NCBI RefSeq assembly: GCF_947488025.1
Contig: NZ_CANKYS010000014.1
Location: 33,902 to 97,901, forward strand
Source of the DNA: an uncultured Nocardioides sp.
GTDB taxonomy: Bacteria; Actinomycetota; Actinomycetes; Propionibacteriales; Nocardioidaceae
Direction: 5' to 3'
DNA: 64,000 bases
The translations under genes were made by a program, and so were the position numbers. Below are positions 58,533 to 64,000 of the stretch, piece by piece (the stretch's first letter is position 1; each line of letters begins with the position of its first letter). The notes below the pieces were generated by a model. The model saw nothing but the letters and a program-made list of their open reading frames with translations. It searched no databases and was not told where the DNA came from.

Positions 58533-59318
58533 TCAGCCGGCGAAGGCGGCCGCCAACGCGCGGAACCGGCGTACCTGCGCCTCCCGCTCGAGACGCCGCT
58601 GCTCGTCGAGATCACGGTCGGCAGCACCCTGGAGCAGGGTCTTGGTCTCCGGTACGACGCCCGCCATCGGCGCGCACAGGGCCGCCGCGAGGTCGGCGAC
58701 CGCTGCGTCGAGCTCGACTGCGGGCACACAGGCGGTGGCTAGGCCGATGCGGACGGCCTCCTCACCGGGCACGACGCGCGCCGTCGCGCAGATCTCCAGC
58801 GCCCGTGCGTAGCCGACGTGCTCGACCAGCGGCTTGGTGCCGGTGAGGTCGGGCACGAGGCCGAGCGCGGACTCCTTCATCGAGAACTTCACGTCGTCGG
58901 CCACGACACGCAGGTCGCACGACAGCGCGAGCTGGAAGCCGGCGCCGATCGCGTGCCCCCGCACCTTGGCGATCGAGACGAAGCGCGGGTCGCGCAGCCA
59001 GGTGAAGCCGCGCTGGAACTCCTCGATCCGGGCCGAGGCCTCCTCGTCGCTCAGCGCCAGCAGGCCCAGCACCGTGCCCTCCCCGGCGTTGGCCGGGTCG
59101 AGCATCGCGCGGTCGAGGCCCGCGGAGAAGGTGTCGCCCTCCCCCGTCACCACCACCACGCGTACGTCGTCGGGCAGGGCGGCACCCAGCTCGGCGAGCG
59201 CCAGCCACATGGCCGGCGTCTGGGCGTTGCGCACCTCGGGACGGTCGAGGGTGATCGTGGCGATCGCCCCCTCGACGTCGAGGCGGAGGCCGACCGCGGC
59301 GAGCTCTTCGGGAGTCAT
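58533..59318 (-). CDS. Enoyl-CoA hydratase/isomerase family protein
   Basis: 261 residues. The crotonase oxyanion-hole motifs are DTFSAGLDRAML near 63 and KVRGHAIGAGFQLALSCDLR near 119. The usual catalytic Glu positions read SMKESALGLVPDLTGTKPL (Asp in VPDLTG at the place of Glu164), as in some isomerase-type members. A role in beta-oxidation is likely. TAACCT (59331-59326) is 7 nt before the ATG. Confidence 0.92.
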   Translation of the reverse strand: MTPEELAAVGLRLDVEGAIATITLDRPEVRNAQTPAMWLALAELGAALPDDVRVVVVTGEGDTFSAGLDRAMLDPANAGEGTVLGLLALSDEEASARIEEFQRGFTWLRDPRFVSIAKVRGHAIGAGFQLALSCDLRVVADDVKFSMKESALGLVPDLTGTKPLVEHVGYARALEICATARVVPGEEAVRIGLATACVPAVELDAAVADLAAALCAPMAGVVPETKTLLQGAADRDLDEQRRLEREAQVRRFRALAAAFAG

Positions 59319-59363
59319 GCCGAGCAGGTTACTACTCGCGGGTAACCACGGGAGGCAACGCCC

Positions 59364-60962
<1,599 letters not shown>

Positions 60963-61071
60963 CGGACGACATCCTACGAAGGGGTGGAGGCGAGAGCCCC
61001 ATCGGCGACGCACGCGCTAACCTGCGCACGAGGTCGCTCCGACCGTCACGACCTGCGGAAAGGCAACACCC

Positions 61072-62010
61072 ATGCGCTTCAACCCGAAGGCCGACATCAG
61101 CGGGGGCCGGGTCAACGACGCAGGCCGCGGAGGCGGCGGTGGCGGCGGCGGCATGCGGATCCCGCTGCCGGGCGGCACGCGGGCAGGCGGCGGCATCGGC
61201 GGCCTCATCATCATCATCCTGTTCGTGGTCCTCACCCAGTGCATGGGCGGCGGCCTGCCGGGCGGCAGCGGTGGCGGCGGCACGAGCTCGCAGGGCCAGA
61301 GCCAGCCCGAGGGCGTCGACACCGGCGACGAGCGCTACGCCAACTGCAAGACCGGTGCCGACGCCAACGAGGACGCCGACTGCGCCCGAGTGGCCGTGGC
61401 GCTCTCGCTCGAGCAGTACTGGGCGGCGACGCTGCCGGAGCAGGCCGGCACCGAGTTCACCCCGGCGACCATCAACACCTTCGCCGGCGCCGTGTCGACC
61501 GGGTGCGGCCAGGCGTCGTCCCAGGTGGGGCCCTTCTACTGCCCGCCCGACCAGCAGATCTACCTCGACACCACCTTCTTCGCCGACGTCCTCCAGGGCC
61601 AGCTCGGCGGCCAGGGCGGCGACTTCGTCGAGCCCTACGTCCTCGGCCACGAGTACGGCCACCACATCCAGAACCTGATGGGCACCATGGGCCAGGTCCG
61701 CACGCAGAAGGGCGCGGACTCCGACGCCGTACGCCTCGAGCTGCAGGCCGACTGCTACGCCGGCATGTGGACCCGCGACGCCAGCGACGGCGACGGCATC
61801 CTGGCCGACCTCGACCAGGGCGACATCGCCGAGGCCCTCGACTCGGCCAAGGCCGTGGGGGACGACCGGATCCAGCAGAAGTCCGGGCAGGGCGTCGACC
61901 CCGAGGGCTGGACCCACGGCTCGTCGGAGCAGCGGATGGCGTGGTTCACCCGCGGCTACGAGGAAGGCACCCTCGAGGCCTGCGACACCTTCTCCGCCTC
62001 GTCGCTCTGA
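61072..62010 (+). CDS. YpfJ-type neutral zinc metallopeptidase
   Basis: 312 residues. One N-terminal helix (about 43-60) and a Gly-rich linker precede a metallopeptidase domain with the zinc motif GHEYGHHIQ near 198. The downstream LELQADCYAGMW gives the third ligand Glu/Asp. The Gly stretches (near 19-27 and 60-71) are unusual. It is likely a membrane-anchored enzyme with its domain outside. Substrate unknown. No SD is obvious, although gaaagg lies near. Confidence 0.9.
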   Translation: MRFNPKADISGGRVNDAGRGGGGGGGGMRIPLPGGTRAGGGIGGLIIIILFVVLTQCMGGGLPGGSGGGGTSSQGQSQPEGVDTGDERYANCKTGADANEDADCARVAVALSLEQYWAATLPEQAGTEFTPATINTFAGAVSTGCGQASSQVGPFYCPPDQQIYLDTTFFADVLQGQLGGQGGDFVEPYVLGHEYGHHIQNLMGTMGQVRTQKGADSDAVRLELQADCYAGMWTRDASDGDGILADLDQGDIAEALDSAKAVGDDRIQQKSGQGVDPEGWTHGSSEQRMAWFTRGYEEGTLEACDTFSASSL

Positions 62011-62026
62011 GCCGTCCCAAACAGGG

Positions 62027-62956
62027 TCAGCCGTCGCCGAGCAGCGCCTCGATCTGTCTGACCTGGCGCTGCATCGCGCGGATGTACGGCGCGACGCTGG
62101 GGTGACGGAACTTCCCGGCGAGCGCGCCCTCGCCGTCAGCGACCCGGGCCAGCGCCCAGTCCAGGCGGGTCAGGGCGGTGTAGACGGCCATGACGCGGGC
62201 GCCGGTCACCACGTCGGCGGGATCCGCGAGGCCTGCGGGCAGCGCGGCGACGTACGCCTCCACGAGGGGTTCGACGTCCTCGCGGGTCGCCAGCGACAGG
62301 TAGCCGAGGTCGGCGCCGACCGGCCCCCGACCGAGGTGCGCCCAGTCGATCGCCACGCCCCCGTCACCGTGCCGGCCGGGAATGTTGGCCGCCGACGGGT
62401 CACCGTGCTGTGCGACCTGCGGGAGTGCGTCGCAGCGGTCGAGCCACGGCTCGCGGCGTGACCAGAGGTGGTCGGCGATGTCGGCGACCGGTGTGCGGGC
62501 CAGGGTGCGCCAGCCGCCTCGGCGCTCGACGAGGCGCAGCCTGCTCCGCAGCTGGTCGCGCGCCAACCACGGGTGCTCGCCCAGGTCGGCGGCGGCGAAG
62601 CGGCCGAGGCAGGCCGCCAGCCACAGGCCGGGCTGGTCGTGGGCCTCCACCCGCTCGTGGACCAGGGTGATGCCCTCGTCGTCCTCGTCCACGCGGACGA
62701 CGGGCGCCTCCCGCAGACCCGGCGCGTCCGCCACCACCCCGCTCAGGGCGACGTCGGCGGCCCGCCGCCAGTAGTTCACGTCGCGCGGCGCCCGCAGCCC
62801 GGGCGCATCATGCGGATCGGGCGCCTGCAGCCGCTTGACGACCACGTCGCGTCCCTGGTGGGTGGCGGACCAGAGGCCCACGGTCGCGGGACCGGACCCC
62901 GGCAGCCGTTGCCAGCCCGGCTCCGGCTGCCAGCCCGCCGCGGTGGACCCGTCCAT
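62027..62956 (-). CDS. Aminoglycoside-phosphotransferase-fold kinase-like protein
   Basis: 309 residues. The APH motifs are QHGDPSAANI near 205 (catalytic Asp and Asn) and AIDWAHLGRGPVGADLGYL near 222 (metal Asp). An N-lobe VVVKRLQAPD provides the ATP-binding Lys. Substrate unknown; it need not confer drug resistance. TAGGTT (62969-62964) is 7 nt before the ATG. It is convergent with the zinc peptidase. Confidence 0.88.
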   Translation of the reverse strand: MDGSTAAGWQPEPGWQRLPGSGPATVGLWSATHQGRDVVVKRLQAPDPHDAPGLRAPRDVNYWRRAADVALSGVVADAPGLREAPVVRVDEDDEGITLVHERVEAHDQPGLWLAACLGRFAAADLGEHPWLARDQLRSRLRLVERRGGWRTLARTPVADIADHLWSRREPWLDRCDALPQVAQHGDPSAANIPGRHGDGGVAIDWAHLGRGPVGADLGYLSLATREDVEPLVEAYVAALPAGLADPADVVTGARVMAVYTALTRLDWALARVADGEGALAGKFRHPSVAPYIRAMQRQVRQIEALLGDG

Positions 62957-63015
62957 GCGCGCGAACCTAGCGCACCCGGCGTCGAGCGTTGACGACCTCG
63001 TCGTCGCGGGGGCGC

Positions 63016-63954
63016 TCAGCGCTCTTCGGTCCAGAGCCCGACGATGTCGGCGAAGCGCGCGACCACCGCCGTGACGACTCCGTCGGGACCCAGGGCCCGC
63101 TCCAGTTCTCCACGCGCGGGCGTTTGCTTCCCGTCCGACCACGACTGCAGCAGTGCGAGGGGAACGGCAAGGCGGGGGTCGATCTCGCCCCACCGCTGGC
63201 AGGCCCGCGCTCGGTCGGTCGTCCAGGTGTGGTCATGGACGCTGACCAGCCCGGCAGTGGCGAGGAGGGTCTTGCGTGCGGTGCGGACAGCGAGTTCTGG
63301 CGTCGCCGTGGTCCCCGCTGTGAGCTCGTGTCGCCATCGCGCCAGGTGCCGGTCGAGGTCGCCGTTGAAGCCGCGGGCCGCACGCGCGTCCGCAGGGAAC
63401 GGCGGGAGCGCGGTGGAGGGATCTGGCCCGGCGAGGTGGACGCAGTAGTGGCGGAGAAAGACCCGGTTTCCGTACGCCGCGTCTGTGTCAGCTTCGTAGT
63501 CTGTTGCAGCCGTGTCGGCGATCTCGACGCCTCGACACCTGTCGGCGTAGGCGACGGAAAGTCGTCCACCGATCGATGCCGCGCCTTGCAGGTCGATGGA
63601 GAGCAGATCGACATCAGACGACTCCGGACGCGCCTTGCCCGTGGCAACCGATCCGTAGACGTAGAGCGATGCTCCGCTGTCGTCGAGCAGCCTCACTGCG
63701 TCGGCGATGATCTGCTCGAACATGTCGGGCACGAGGTCGCGACGTACGCCTGTCCGGATGGTTCCGTCCGGTGACACGCCTTCGTAGAGGTCACCCACGA
63801 CGTACGACTCCCGTAGGTCCCGCGACGTGCAGATCGCTCTGGATCGACCGGTGTCCCCACACAGTGACGGCCATGACGTGGATCCTCCCATCCTCGGGTC
63901 TTCGCCTCTCGTCCTGTCATCTGCATTATGCACAGGGTCGGGGCGGTCGCTCAT
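63016..63954 (-). CDS. Nucleotidyltransferase-domain protein
   Basis: 312 residues. The minimal nucleotidyltransferase motif YVYGSVATGKARPESSDVDLLS (GS then DVD) near residue 98 is followed by a helical C-terminal region with FNGDLDRHLARWRHE and a Trp-rich end. Aminoglycoside- or streptomycin-adenylyltransferase-like folds share this layout. It may modify a small molecule or protein with AMP. Four bases overlap the stop of the next upstream gene (ATGA). The first 50 residues look poorly conserved, so the true start may be internal. Confidence 0.8.
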   Translation of the reverse strand: MSDRPDPVHNADDRTRGEDPRMGGSTSWPSLCGDTGRSRAICTSRDLRESYVVGDLYEGVSPDGTIRTGVRRDLVPDMFEQIIADAVRLLDDSGASLYVYGSVATGKARPESSDVDLLSIDLQGAASIGGRLSVAYADRCRGVEIADTAATDYEADTDAAYGNRVFLRHYCVHLAGPDPSTALPPFPADARAARGFNGDLDRHLARWRHELTAGTTATPELAVRTARKTLLATAGLVSVHDHTWTTDRARACQRWGEIDPRLAVPLALLQSWSDGKQTPARGELERALGPDGVVTAVVARFADIVGLWTEER

Positions 63955-64000
63955 GATGCTTCGCCTTCCGTGAGGCCGGTGAGGAGCTGGTTGAAGAGGT
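63951..64000 (-). CDS. C-terminal end of an unidentified gene, cut by window edge
   Basis: Only the last 15 residues (LFNQLLTGLTEGEAS) and stop are visible. The stop overlaps the nucleotidyltransferase start by ATGA, so the two are in one operon. The protein cannot be identified from this fragment. Confidence 0.55.
   Translation of the reverse strand, partial: LFNQLLTGLTEGEAS

Noticed and set aside
62027..63954. Antibiotic-resistance pair (phosphotransferase plus nucleotidyltransferase)
   Set aside because: Both folds are widespread in ordinary metabolism, the sequences are not close to known resistance enzymes by eye, and the context gives no support.

Overview
The window is about 70% G+C with dense, short-gapped genes, frequent GTG starts and third-position G/C bias. 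Its gene content is actinobacterial: a GuaB1-type IMP dehydrogenase paralogue, a fabG-fabI pair in mabA-inhA order, an ArsR-rhodanese regulator, dodecin, DUF3099, and a cyanophycin synthetase with its hydrolase. The best guess is a Nocardioides-like member of the Propionibacteriales. This rests on protein style only, not on a marker gene. No integrase, transposase, phage gene, rRNA or CRISPR array was seen. It looks like ordinary chromosome with several accessory metabolic modules.

Region by region. 1-2.8 kb: the 3' part of an M20 peptidase, tRNA-Leu(GAG), a VanZ-like protein and a short-chain dehydrogenase controlled by a divergent XRE/MmyB-like regulator. 3.7-11.5 kb: a stress or dormancy-like module with a two-domain universal stress protein, a YjdF-like membrane protein, a beta-CASP nuclease, an Acg-type nitroreductase, a lone family-A DNA polymerase, a membrane protein and a flavodoxin. 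A 13/14 match to the DevR/DosR box lies in the divergent promoter. 11.5-19.9 kb: a BCCT osmolyte transporter, a LysR effector domain without HTH, an epimerase, a coupled guaB1-sulfotransferase pair and a PLP decarboxylase. 19.9-28.1 kb: an acyl-CoA dehydrogenase pair under a perfect palindromic operator, def-trmH-dedA, a second trmH with siroheme synthase, a PEBP protein and a secreted CAP protein.

28.2-33 kb: a three-gene ABC-2 exporter, a membrane SpoIIE-type phosphatase and an alpha/beta hydrolase. 33-37.4 kb: a persulfide/sulfur operon (MBL-rhodanese, MFS, ArsR-rhodanese, shortened DsrE). An 11-bp perfect inverted repeat separates it from a divergent methyltransferase. 37.4-44.6 kb: TSUP, SPFH and NfeD genes, an ABC ATPase, serB, a PrmC-like methyltransferase and a SixA-like phosphatase. 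44.6-50.6 kb: the cyanophycin module cphB-cphA-cupin, convergent with a second CphA-like ligase that keeps the N-terminal and Mur-ligase parts but lacks the ATP-grasp domain. A duplicated 50-bp repeat lies between them. 50.6-64 kb: fabI and fabG, dodecin, small proteins, moaA, SURF1, an atypical SDR, an ABC exporter, enoyl-CoA hydratase, an ABC-F protein, a zinc metallopeptidase, and phosphotransferase and nucleotidyltransferase genes.

Two themes run through the window. Many genes have a TANNNT -10 hexamer only 6-9 nt before the start codon, which implies leaderless transcripts. Adjacent co-directional genes are often joined by ATGA, GTGA or TGATG overlaps, which implies translational coupling.
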